Source: Candidatus Omnitrophota bacterium (GTDB lineage Bacteria; Omnitrophota; Gorgyraeia; Zapsychrales; JANLHA01). Taken from it: DNA of 8,787 nt. The notes under the pieces were generated by a model, which searched no databases, had not been told where the DNA came from, and saw nothing but the letters and a program-made list of their open reading frames with translations. Position 1 is the first letter of the stretch. Each line of letters opens with the position of its first letter. The DNA lies in the NCBI GenBank assembly GCA_023247815.1, contig JAHFFS010000046.1, forward strand, positions 1-8,787. Reading direction: 5' to 3'. Made by a program: the position numbers and the translations under genes. This document shows positions 1 to 6,424 of this stretch, in pieces.

Positions 1-10
1 CTGTCCCTGG
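1..10. repeat. Partial CTGTCCC box at window edge
   Basis: The first bases read CTGTCCCTGG. CTGTCCCT recurs at 8264-8271, inside the left arm of the large inverted repeat, so this is probably the right part of a GGGGACTGTCCC-type box cut by the window edge. It directly abuts the phased array that starts at 11. Its left limit cannot be seen. Confidence 0.45.
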
Positions 11-101
11 AAAGTAACAAGTCCCAGGCACCAAGTCGCAAGTTGCAAGTCTCAAGTGACAAGTTACTTGAGACCTGTCGCCTGAGACGTGTCACTTGAG
101 T
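11..101. repeat. Strand-switching 7-nt-phased repeat array
   Basis: This stretch reads as thirteen consecutive heptads. The left half is mostly CAAGTNN units (at 18, 32, 39, 46, 53 and 60, all in one 7-nt phase). The right half keeps the phase but shows the opposite strand, as CTTGAGN or CCTGNNN units (67, 74, 81, 95). The switch point forms a hairpin: 49-59 pairs with 64-74 (11 bp including one G.T pair) around the loop CAAG. It is bounded by a CTGTCCC box at 1-10 and a GGGGCTGTCCCC box at 103-114. No open frame or RNA gene is apparent. The design resembles the heptanucleotide short tandem repeats described in cyanobacteria, but no homology is claimed. Confidence 0.75.
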
Positions 102-116
102 AGGGGCTGTCCCCAG
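102..116. repeat. AGGGGCTGTCCCCAG box, copy 1
   Basis: A 15-base sequence identical to 8297-8311. Its core GGGGCTGTCCCC is nearly self-complementary. It closes the right side of the 7-nt-phased array and lies 25 bases upstream of the lipoprotein start. Similar GGGGACTGTCCC palindromes occur in REP-like elements of many environmental bacteria; that link is from memory. Confidence 0.7.
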
Positions 117-140
117 AGGTATTAACAGGGTTGCAAATTT

Positions 141-815
141 ATGTACGGACGAATGAATTTTAAGAATGCGATTTTTGCTGTTGGTTTATTTTGCTTAGCT
201 TTATCCGGTTGCTCCACCATAAGTCAGGATGGGACGCAGGATAAAGCGAACGGCGTTTATCATAAGGTAAAAAAGGGCGAAACCTTATGGCGAATCGCGA
301 AGATCTATGATGTGGATTTGGATCAATTGGTGCAGATGAATGATATCACCAATTCCGCCCTTATTGAAAAAGACCAGTTGATTTTTGTTCCCGGTGCTAC
401 CCAAGTCAAAGAGGTTGTGGGCTATCAAGAAGATCCCAATAAAGATGATTTCGCGTGGCCGGTCAAGGGCAAGGTTTTGCATTATTACGGACAGAACAAG
501 AAGACGTTTTTAAGCCAAGGTATTGATATTCAGGTCAGTCAAGTTGATGAGCCAGTTTTGGCGTCGCGGCAGGGACGGGTTGTTTTTGCTGATTATTTGA
601 TGGGTTATGACCACACGGTCATTCTGGATCACGAAGATGGATTTCTGACGGTTTATACCCAGAATACACAGACATTGGTTCAGGTCGGCGACTTATGCTC
701 AAAAGGGCAGCCGATTGCCAAAGTGGGCGAGCCGGGTTCAACCGATTTTTTACATTTCGAAATTCGTAAGAATCAACAGGCGGATAATCCGATGTATTAT
801 CTGCCCAGATCATAA
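141..815 (+). CDS. NlpD-like LysM/degenerate LytM lipoprotein (putative amidase activator)
   Basis: An exported lipoprotein of 224 residues. A hydrophobic signal segment (about 9-22) ends in the lipobox LSGC with Cys24 as the probable lipidated residue. One LysM peptidoglycan-binding domain spans about 40-84 (KKGETLWRIA...YDVDLDQLVQMN...LIFVPG). A LytM/M23 fold follows at about 104-222, with the ordered motifs QGIDI, GRVVFAD, VGDLCSKGQPIAKVG and LHFEIRKN, ending in a YYLPRS tail like that of E. coli NlpD. The zinc and catalytic histidines of active M23 enzymes are mostly gone: HxxxD has Ser125 with Asp129, the usual YAH is YTQ (172-174), and HxH is FLH (203-205). As in NlpD/EnvC, this suggests an activator of N-acetylmuramyl amidases in septum splitting rather than an endopeptidase. 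An in-frame ATG at 153 would give a more typical 20-residue signal up to the Cys and may be the true start. The next gene begins 18 nt downstream. Confidence 0.88.
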   Translation: MYGRMNFKNAIFAVGLFCLALSGCSTISQDGTQDKANGVYHKVKKGETLWRIAKIYDVDLDQLVQMNDITNSALIEKDQLIFVPGATQVKEVVGYQEDPNKDDFAWPVKGKVLHYYGQNKKTFLSQGIDIQVSQVDEPVLASRQGRVVFADYLMGYDHTVILDHEDGFLTVYTQNTQTLVQVGDLCSKGQPIAKVGEPGSTDFLHFEIRKNQQADNPMYYLPRS

Positions 816-833
816 CGGACAAGAATTTTTGTT

Positions 834-2459
834 ATGGAATCTTTTTTCGGCCGAGAGCAAATTTTAGCGTTACTGAAACGCCGTGTCCTTGATTTAAGGG
901 AAGGGTACCGCCAAAACGTGGCCCTCTTAGGCGGCCGTTTTTTCGGCAAGACCACCCTGTTAAAAAAGTTCATCTTTGAATTGGATCTCGATCGCGTCAT
1001 TCCGATCACCTTGGATTTAGAGAATTCCGATTTCCCTCATTTTGTGCAAACCACCTTGACCGGTTTGCTTTCTCGATTCGTGCCGGCCCAGCCTTTGTCA
1101 ACGCTAGGAACGCTTCCGACGCTGATTGAAGCGGCTGAACCTCACCTCCCGCAGACGATCAAAAGAATTAAAAAAATCCAATCATTGCTCGTCACGCAAA
1201 AATGGGCGGAGTGCTATCGTGAGATCCTTGATCTTCCGCAGCGCGTGGCCCAAGAAACCGACAGCTATTGCGTGTTGATCTTTGATGAGTTTCAGAATTT
1301 GGAAGAGTTTGGTTTTCCCGATGTCTATCAGGAATTGGGAAAAAATATTATGACGCAGAAGCGTTGTCTGTATGTCATGGCCAGTTCGCAAGAAGCAAAG
1401 GCCAAAGAAATCCTCGCGGAACGGCTTTCCTTGCTTTTTGGGAATTTTGAAACCATCGCCGTTGAGCCTTTTGATTTAGCCACCACCCAACTATTGGTCC
1501 AAGAGCGCTTTCAAGGACTCAGGATCCACGACGATCTTGTCCATTTTTTGCAGGATTTTACCGGCGGGCAACCGTTATACCTGCGGTTGATTACGGATGA
1601 GTTGAAGCGTTTGAGCGAGGCGCATCGTCAGCAAGAAATTTTTAAGCCGTTATTTTTGCAATCCATCCAAAATGTCCTCTTTGATCCTTGGGGCACGTTG
1701 AGCCGACATTTCGAATTGGCAGTCCAGCAGATTTCTGCTACCAAAGGCCATCAGTTGGTCCCCAGCATTTTGATCTCCCTCGCTCTCGAGAAACGCAAAC
1801 TTCGAGATTTGGCCAGCCGGGTTTTAGGCAGGCAAAATGACGTGAAGTTGAAATTGAATCCGCTGCTTGAGCAGGGCGTTGTTTGTGAAAACGGAGGATT
1901 TTATTATCTGAAGGACAAATTGTTCAAATACTGGCTGCGGTTTGTTCTGCAAAATCGTCGGCAAGTCCTTTGGAGCAAGGAGGAGTGCCAGCAGGAATTT
2001 TATCAAACGATCGAGAAGGGCCTGGGGCATTTCCTTTTGCAGCGTAGGCAAGATTTCTCATCGAGGGTATTGGACCTGTTGTTTTGTTTTGAAAACGAAA
2101 CTTTCCATATCAACGGCCGGAAATACAAACTTCCCTTATTTCAAGAGGCGGTGCCGACAAAAATGCGTAAGTCCACTGGCGCTTATTTCGATTTGATCAA
2201 GGCGACGGCCAAGGAAACGGACTGGCTGATTTTTTTACAGCCGGACAGCGTCTCCGAGAACGATATCAGCGCGATTGTTAAAGAAGCCAAGAAGTCTTCG
2301 ACAAAGGGACGACGGAAGTGCATTGTGATTTCTTTTGAGGACATGGAAGAAAATGCCCGGATCAAAGCTTTGCAGGAACGGATGTGGATTTGGCATGGGG
2401 ACGAGTTGAATACCTTGCTGAACCTATTTGATAAACCGACGATCCATCGGGAATCATGA
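834..2459 (+). CDS. AAA/STAND-like ATPase, archaeal ATPase (ATPase_2)/DUF234-like
   Basis: A soluble protein of 541 residues. The N-terminal FFGREQIL box precedes a Walker A motif at 33-41 (GGRFFGKTT) and a Walker B at 147-152 (VLIFDE) followed by FQNLEEF. A YVMASSQ strand and the VEPFDLATT segment fit the archaeal ATPase clade of P-loop NTPases. Residues about 300-370 look like a winged helix (KLRDLASRVLGR, then LLEQGVV) leading into GFYYLKDKLFKYWLRFV. That segment resembles the Y-x-[IL]-x-D-x-x-x-x-[FY]-W-x-R-F-[VY] motif of ATPases joined to DUF234. The last 150 residues alternate predicted strands and helices and may be a restriction-nuclease-like fold without an obvious catalytic D-ExK set; this is inference. 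No signal peptide or membrane segment is seen. Its TGA overlaps the ATG of the next gene (ATGA at 2456-2459), so the two are probably translationally coupled. The cellular role is unknown. Confidence 0.8.
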   Translation: MESFFGREQILALLKRRVLDLREGYRQNVALLGGRFFGKTTLLKKFIFELDLDRVIPITLDLENSDFPHFVQTTLTGLLSRFVPAQPLSTLGTLPTLIEAAEPHLPQTIKRIKKIQSLLVTQKWAECYREILDLPQRVAQETDSYCVLIFDEFQNLEEFGFPDVYQELGKNIMTQKRCLYVMASSQEAKAKEILAERLSLLFGNFETIAVEPFDLATTQLLVQERFQGLRIHDDLVHFLQDFTGGQPLYLRLITDELKRLSEAHRQQEIFKPLFLQSIQNVLFDPWGTLSRHFELAVQQISATKGHQLVPSILISLALEKRKLRDLASRVLGRQNDVKLKLNPLLEQGVVCENGGFYYLKDKLFKYWLRFVLQNRRQVLWSKEECQQEFYQTIEKGLGHFLLQRRQDFSSRVLDLLFCFENETFHINGRKYKLPLFQEAVPTKMRKSTGAYFDLIKATAKETDWLIFLQPDSVSENDISAIVKEAKKSSTKGRRKCIVISFEDMEENARIKALQERMWIWHGDELNTLLNLFDKPTIHRES

Positions 2460-2938
2460 AGATCGGAGTGGTTTCTGACACGCATTCGAAGGGGTTGCCC
2501 AAATCCATGCTTGAGGATTTTAAGGCGGTGGACTTGATCCTTCACGCGGGTGATTTTTGTGATTTGGCGGATTATGATGTTTTAGCCAAAATCAAGGACG
2601 TGCGCGCGGTCCATGGCAATATGGATACCGCGGCGATCTGTGGACGCTTTCCCCGTCGGCAGATTGTGGATTGCGCGGGGTACAAGATAGGTCTTTTTCA
2701 CGGCGAAGGGGCCCCAGCCAATATATTGGACGTGGTCAAGAAGCAATTCGCTAAGGATAAGGTTGATGTTGTGGTCTTCGGGCATTCGCATCAGGCGTTC
2801 AACGAAAAGATCGACGGTGTTCATTATTTCAATCCCGGCAGCCCGAATGATGATGTGTTTGCTCCTTATTGTTCGTACGGCCTTTTGGATTTGAGTGAAA
2901 AGGGTGTCAAGGCCACGATCGTCAAAATTAGGAAATAA
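2456..2938 (+). CDS. YfcE/MJ0936-type metallophosphoesterase
   Basis: A 160-residue protein of the calcineurin-like Metallophos_2 family. All expected metal-site motifs are present in order: SDTH (Asp8, His10), HAGD (Asp33), GNMD (Asn55, with Asp57 where many members have His), FHGE (His82), and GHSH (His110, His112), followed by NPGSP at 126-130. Length and motif spacing match the small single-domain enzymes related to E. coli YfcE and archaeal MJ0936, which hydrolyse phosphodiester bonds in model substrates with Mn or similar metals. The physiological substrate is usually unknown and is not shown here. It starts inside the ATPase stop codon and ends one base before the HIT gene start, which places it in the same transcript. 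It is probably cytoplasmic, with no signal or membrane segment. Confidence 0.9.
   Translation: MKIGVVSDTHSKGLPKSMLEDFKAVDLILHAGDFCDLADYDVLAKIKDVRAVHGNMDTAAICGRFPRRQIVDCAGYKIGLFHGEGAPANILDVVKKQFAKDKVDVVVFGHSHQAFNEKIDGVHYFNPGSPNDDVFAPYCSYGLLDLSEKGVKATIVKIRK
2930..2933 (+). promoter_or_regulatory. Ribosome binding site deciding the HIT start
   Basis: AGGA lies six bases before ATG 2940, at the 3' end of the phosphoesterase gene. It supports 2940 over the upstream in-frame ATG at 2895, which would overlap the preceding gene by 44 bases and add 15 basic residues not typical of the family. Confidence 0.6.
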
Positions 2939-2939
2939 C

Positions 2940-3446
2940 ATGGAAAAACTCTGGGCTCCCTGGCGGGGCAAATACATCTCTAAGATTGTCAAAAAAAATT
3001 CCGGCGAGGTTTTTTCCCGCATCGCTCGAGAGAAGAATGACCGCAAGAATTTTGTTTTTGTCAGGACGCGGTATTGCTACGCGGTCCTCAATATCTATCC
3101 CTATAACAACGGACACAGTCTCGTCGTGCCTTTGCGAAAAGTCAAAGACCTTTCGCTGTTGACATCGCCAGAAAAGACCGACCTTTATGCCTTGCTTGAA
3201 TATACCAAGGAATTGTTGGATGAGGTCTTGCGGCCGCAAGGGTATAACATTGGCATCAATCTGGGGCGGACAGCTGGTGCGGGGTTTCCTCAGCATTTGC
3301 ATATCCATATTGTGCCCCGTTGGCTGGGCGATGCGAATTTTATGCCCATCACCGCTCATACCAAAGTGATTTCTCAGTCGATGCAGGTGTTGTATGATCA
3401 GCTGGTTAAGTCGCATCAGCGACGGACATTGAAAAAAAAGAAATAA
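2940..3446 (+). CDS. HIT-family protein (Ap4A hydrolase/phosphorylase-like)
   Basis: A 168-residue histidine-triad protein. The N-terminus MEKLWAPWRGKYI matches the W-x-P-W-R-x-x-Y signature of the bacterial HIT branch often annotated as Ap4A phosphorylase-like (COG0537). Then come NIYPYNNGHSLVVPLRKV and NLGRTAGAGFPQHLHIHIVPRW, which contains the His-hydrophobic triad: His119, His121 and His123, with His121 as the expected nucleophile that forms the nucleotidyl-His intermediate. The family hydrolyses or transfers nucleoside monophosphates from dinucleoside polyphosphates or adenylated compounds; the actual substrate here is not determinable. The frame stays open upstream to ATG 2895, but 2940 has the ribosome binding site and the family-typical N-terminus. 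The C-terminus is strongly basic (RRTLKKKK). dgt follows after 13 nt. Confidence 0.9.
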   Translation: MEKLWAPWRGKYISKIVKKNSGEVFSRIAREKNDRKNFVFVRTRYCYAVLNIYPYNNGHSLVVPLRKVKDLSLLTSPEKTDLYALLEYTKELLDEVLRPQGYNIGINLGRTAGAGFPQHLHIHIVPRWLGDANFMPITAHTKVISQSMQVLYDQLVKSHQRRTLKKKK

Positions 3447-3459
3447 AGATCAGGCCTTT

Positions 3460-4617
3460 ATGCGTACTAGGGAAGATATCGAAAAATTAGAAAATGAAAT
3501 CCTTGCTCCGTATGCCATGAAGAGCAAGGATTCATCAGGACGCGCTCATCCAGAGCCGCAGCATCCGATCCGTACTTGTTACCAGCGTGACCGTGATCGG
3601 ATTGTTCATTCCGAGGCCTTTCGCAAATTGGAATACAAAACACAGGTGTTCATTGTTTTTGAAGGCGATTATTATCGGACCCGGCTGACCCACACCATTG
3701 AAGTGGCACAGATCGGCCGCACCATCGGCCGCAGTCTGCGTTTGAATGAAGACTTGATTGAGGCCATTGCCTTGGCGCACGATTTGGGTCACCCGCCATT
3801 TGGTCACGCCGGTGAAGAAATCCTTGATCAACGGATGAAAGAGGTCCATCTCAAAGGGTTCAATCACAATCTGCATGGTTATGAGATCGTGGCCAAACAT
3901 GAAAAGCGTTATCCTGATTTCGACGGGTTGAATCTCACGGCGGAAGTTCTCGTCGGGATTTTGAAGCACAAAACGGTTTACGATGACCCTGCCCACCAAA
4001 AAACCCTAAGAGACGGCCCAACCTTGGAAGCGCAGGTGGTTGATATCGCCGATTCGCTGGCTTATCTTAATCATGATATCGACGATGGATTGACTTCTGG
4101 CTGTATTGTCGAGGAGGAATTGCGGGACAGTGAACTTTGGCGCCGGGCCTTTGATCCAATCAAGGGCAAGGCCGAGAATCGGGAAATTTTGAAGTATCAA
4201 GTCGTCAAGCAATTGATCGACATGCAGATCAAGGACCTTTTGCAAGCCACCGATGGTCGATTGCGCAAGCTGAAATTGAAGAGCGCTCAGGAAGCCAAAA
4301 ATTGTCGGCAGCCGGTCATCGGTTTTACCCCGACGATGGCCAAAGAACGCAATTTTTTGCAGAGCCTGCTCAACGAAAAACTTTATCATCATTATCGGGT
4401 GGTGCGCATGACGTCCAAGGCGCAGCGTATCCTCAATGATTTGTTTGACGCATATTTGAAAGAGCCGCAGCAGATGCCGTATTCCGCTTATCCGCGTGGG
4501 AAGGATTTTTCAAAAAAGCGAAAACATGAAATCATCTGCCGGTATATCGCGTCGATGACCGATCGCTTTGCCTTGGAAGAGCATAAAAAATTTTTTAATC
4601 CCTACACGAAAGTCTGA
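3460..4617 (+). CDS. dgt: Deoxyguanosinetriphosphate triphosphohydrolase-like protein
   Basis: An HD-superfamily dNTP triphosphohydrolase of 385 residues, within the range of the shorter dGTPase-like class. It shows the family's N-terminal RDRDRIVHSEAFRKLEYKTQVF segment, then RTRLTHTIEVAQIGR with metal ligand His78. ALAHDLGHPPFGHAGE follows, with the HD pair at His107-Asp108 and the dGTPase-specific histidines after it. EAQVVDIADSLAYLNHDIDDG supplies the last metal aspartate (probably Asp198, with Asp195 nearby). Known members cleave dGTP or other dNTPs to the deoxynucleoside and tripolyphosphate, often under allosteric dNTP control, and so shape dNTP pools. Whether this one prefers dGTP cannot be read from sequence. 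It sits between the HIT gene and the GAF-HD-GYP gene, 6 nt before the latter. All key residues seem intact and nothing suggests transfer. Confidence 0.93.
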   Translation: MRTREDIEKLENEILAPYAMKSKDSSGRAHPEPQHPIRTCYQRDRDRIVHSEAFRKLEYKTQVFIVFEGDYYRTRLTHTIEVAQIGRTIGRSLRLNEDLIEAIALAHDLGHPPFGHAGEEILDQRMKEVHLKGFNHNLHGYEIVAKHEKRYPDFDGLNLTAEVLVGILKHKTVYDDPAHQKTLRDGPTLEAQVVDIADSLAYLNHDIDDGLTSGCIVEEELRDSELWRRAFDPIKGKAENREILKYQVVKQLIDMQIKDLLQATDGRLRKLKLKSAQEAKNCRQPVIGFTPTMAKERNFLQSLLNEKLYHHYRVVRMTSKAQRILNDLFDAYLKEPQQMPYSAYPRGKDFSKKRKHEIICRYIASMTDRFALEEHKKFFNPYTKV

Positions 4618-4623
4618 CAACTC

Positions 4624-5694
4624 ATGAACGCCCCGCAAGACCTTACTTTTGAGCAGTGTTATAGCAAAATGCTTTCCGCGGTGCACATGGTTTACCGATT
4701 GGTGAACTCGACCTACAATGTCAAAGAACTGTCCTTGCGTTTGACGCGGCTCTTGTGCCAATTCATTAAGGCCTCGTCGGTGAGCATCTTGATTTTGGAT
4801 CCACAGAAGAAAAAAATCGTTTTGATCGCGGTGTTCAATAACAAGATCAACATCCTGCTCGACAAGAAAAAGGATTTTGGAAAATTGACAAAACGAGAGA
4901 TGACGGTCACTGAAGGTTATTCGATCCACGAGGACTTCTTCATCGGGCTGCCTTTGGTTTCCGATGAAATTGTCGGGGCGGTTTATGTCCGTCGCAATAA
5001 AGAAGAGCCCGCTTTCACGAAATTTGACAAAGACCTGCTGGGGGTGTTCGTCGAACAGTCGGTGACGGCGATCAAAAATTTACAGCTTTACGAGCAGCAG
5101 CAAAGGACGATTTTAGGCAGCATCAAATTCATCGACAAACTGTTGATGAAAAAAGGACATGTCACGGTCACCCATACCCCGTCGTATTTTCACATCGCGC
5201 GGGCCTTGGCGGAACGCCTGAACATTCGACAAAAGGGAATAGATTGTCTTTATTACGCGAGCGTTTTGCACGACGCTGGCGCCTTGGAAGTCCCTTACGA
5301 AATGCTTGCCAAGAACAGTCAGTTAACGCCGGAAGAATTCAAGGTCATCCGCGACCTTCCATCGAGAAGCGCGGAGCTCATCCGGCCGGTTGAATTTTTA
5401 AAGCCAGTTTTGCCGATCATCCTTTATCATCACGAGAAATATGACGGCAGCGGATACCCATCGGGTTTGAAGAAAGAGCAGATCCCGATTGGGGCGCGGA
5501 TCATGGCGGTGGTCGACGCCTTTGAGTCGATGATTCAAGGCCGCCCTTATAAAGATCCATTAACGATCCCTGATGCCGTCGAGGAATTGAAACAACACAG
5601 TGGCACGCAGTTTGATCCAAAAGTGATTGATGTGTTTGTTGATCTCTATCAACAGAAAAAGTTTAGAAATCACTTGAGAAAACTTCTCAATTAA
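4624..5694 (+). CDS. GAF domain-HD-GYP protein with degenerate metal site
   Basis: A cytoplasmic signalling protein of 356 residues. Residues about 30-160 form a GAF-like sensor (LTRLLCQFIKASSVSILILDPQ...IGLPLVSDEIVGAVYVRR...FDKDLLGVFVEQSVTAIKN), joined by a helical linker (YEQQQRTILGSIKFID) to an HD-GYP domain at about 180-352. Conserved elements are His184, the HD pair His216-Asp217, YHHEKYDGSGYP (His269, His270, GYP at 277-279), Asp298 and QGRPYK. Two hallmark positions differ: HDIGK reads HDAGA (Ala220 for the Lys), and the usual H-P after the second helix reads L-P (Leu245 for a metal-ligand His). HD-GYP enzymes degrade cyclic di-GMP. These changes suggest weakened or altered catalysis, or a nucleotide-sensing role. 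It is the last gene of the cluster beginning at 141, and the promoter for the next cluster begins inside its 3' end. Confidence 0.88.
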   Translation: MNAPQDLTFEQCYSKMLSAVHMVYRLVNSTYNVKELSLRLTRLLCQFIKASSVSILILDPQKKKIVLIAVFNNKINILLDKKKDFGKLTKREMTVTEGYSIHEDFFIGLPLVSDEIVGAVYVRRNKEEPAFTKFDKDLLGVFVEQSVTAIKNLQLYEQQQRTILGSIKFIDKLLMKKGHVTVTHTPSYFHIARALAERLNIRQKGIDCLYYASVLHDAGALEVPYEMLAKNSQLTPEEFKVIRDLPSRSAELIRPVEFLKPVLPIILYHHEKYDGSGYPSGLKKEQIPIGARIMAVVDAFESMIQGRPYKDPLTIPDAVEELKQHSGTQFDPKVIDVFVDLYQQKKFRNHLRKLLN

Positions 5695-5703
5695 AATTAT
5701 AAT
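5674..5703 (+). promoter_or_regulatory. Sigma70-like promoter for the SPOR cluster
   Basis: A TTGAGA -35 box (5674-5679, one base from TTGACA) lies 18 bases before a perfect TATAAT -10 box (5698-5703). Transcription would start near 5710, about 85 bases before the SPOR gene. The -35 box lies in the last codons of the HD-GYP gene and is also the left arm of a small hairpin (TTGAGAA 5674-5680 with TTCTCAA 5684-5690). That hairpin is AT-rich and has no proper T-run, so it is a poor terminator. Consensus match is the only evidence. Confidence 0.55.
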
Positions 5704-5706
5704 AGG

Positions 5707-5789
5707 GCACTGTTGAATCGTTTTATGAATGATCGGTGTCGTTGCGGACGCAATGACTAAACTTTTATTAAAAATTATTAACACAGTGC
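5707..5789 (+). promoter_or_regulatory. Structured 5' leader of the SPOR gene, with possible 11-codon leader ORF
   Basis: The leader after the predicted start has nested complementarity. GCACTGT (5707-5713) pairs exactly with ACAGTGC (5783-5789), just upstream of the SPOR start at 5794. Inside is a hairpin of 5738-5746 with 5749-5757 (one G.T pair, tight loop), followed after five bases by a TTTTATT stretch at 5763-5769. A mini-ORF at 5725-5760 (ATG to TAA) would encode MNDRCRCGRND and overlaps the inner hairpin. No Shine-Dalgarno is evident before either the mini-ORF or the SPOR gene. An attenuator, a weak terminator or chance are all possible. Confidence 0.3.
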
Positions 5790-5793
5790 TGCT

Positions 5794-6423
5794 ATGGATT
5801 GGGAAAAAGAAAAACCTCTGCAATTCGAATTGTTTCCAGGTGTTTCCGCGTCATCCGTTTTTGATGGAAGGTTTCGTTTTTCATTAGCCAACTGGACATT
5901 GACCTTGGAACATGGGATCATCGGATCGGTGTTTTTGATCATGGTCATGGTGATTTTATTTTCATTGGGTGTTGAGCGGGGAAGACATGTGGTCCCAGTT
6001 GAAATAAAGGAAACAGCGGTTTTGACCCAAGTACAAAAGGGGTCAGCCACCCTTGCGGCCGGTTCCACAAGCCTTAAGCCAATACAGACTGTTGCACCTG
6101 GTGTATCAGCCAAAACGATAGTTGGGCCAACTGCGGCCAAGAGCATTCCAGTGGCCCAAAATGCGGCGGTTCCTTTAGCGTCGACTGACTCGAAGAAATT
6201 GGTTGACAAAGGCTATACGGTTCAGGTAGCATCTTACAAACAAGAATCCTATGCCCAGAAGGAAGTTGGGGTTTTGCAAAAAAAGGGCTATGAGGCTTTT
6301 GTGGTAGCGAAGGGGAGTTTTTCGATTGTCTGCGTCGGTCAATTTGCTCAAAAAGACGAGGCACAAAAGATTTCCAAAAAGCTAAAATCGATCTATAAAG
6401 ATAATTTAATCAGGAGTTTGTAA
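5794..6423 (+). CDS. SPOR-domain membrane protein
   Basis: A bitopic membrane protein of 209 residues. The first 40 residues are cytoplasmic and contain an FELFPG stretch. A single membrane helix spans about 41-60 (GIIGSVFLIMVMVILFSLGV) and is followed by the basic ERGRH. Residues about 65-135 are a flexible Ala/Pro/Thr/Val-rich linker. Residues 138-209 form a SPOR domain (KGYTVQVASYKQESYAQKEVGVLQKKGYEAFVV...SIVCVGQFAQKDEAQKISKKL). SPOR domains bind denuded glycan strands of septal peptidoglycan, as in FtsN and DamX, so a division or envelope role is likely, with the SPOR domain in the periplasm. There is a predicted promoter upstream but no clear ribosome binding site. The next gene starts one base after the stop. 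Confidence 0.85.
   Translation: MDWEKEKPLQFELFPGVSASSVFDGRFRFSLANWTLTLEHGIIGSVFLIMVMVILFSLGVERGRHVVPVEIKETAVLTQVQKGSATLAAGSTSLKPIQTVAPGVSAKTIVGPTAAKSIPVAQNAAVPLASTDSKKLVDKGYTVQVASYKQESYAQKEVGVLQKKGYEAFVVAKGSFSIVCVGQFAQKDEAQKISKKLKSIYKDNLIRSL
6412..6416 (+). promoter_or_regulatory. Strong ribosome binding site for the small basic protein
   Basis: AGGAG lies eight bases before ATG 6425, inside the end of the SPOR gene. It is the best Shine-Dalgarno match I found in the window, which fits a highly translated small protein. Confidence 0.7.
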
Positions 6424-6424
6424 A

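Noticed and set aside
11..101. Possible CRISPR array
   Set aside because: The units are 7 nt, with no 23-40 nt repeats or unique spacers, and no cas genes nearby.
834..2938. ATPase plus phosphoesterase as a defence system
   Set aside because: No nuclease effector motif, no defence neighbours, no mobile-element context and surrounding housekeeping genes. STAND-like architecture alone is not enough.
2895..2939. N-terminal extension of the HIT protein
   Set aside because: It overlaps the phosphoesterase gene, is not family-like, and ATG 2940 has a well-spaced AGGA before it.
2928..3416. Long minus-strand open frame of 162 codons
   Set aside because: It is antisense to the clear HIT gene, with no recognisable domain and no ribosome binding site. 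The same holds for minus-strand frames at 3535-3999 and 2582-3046.
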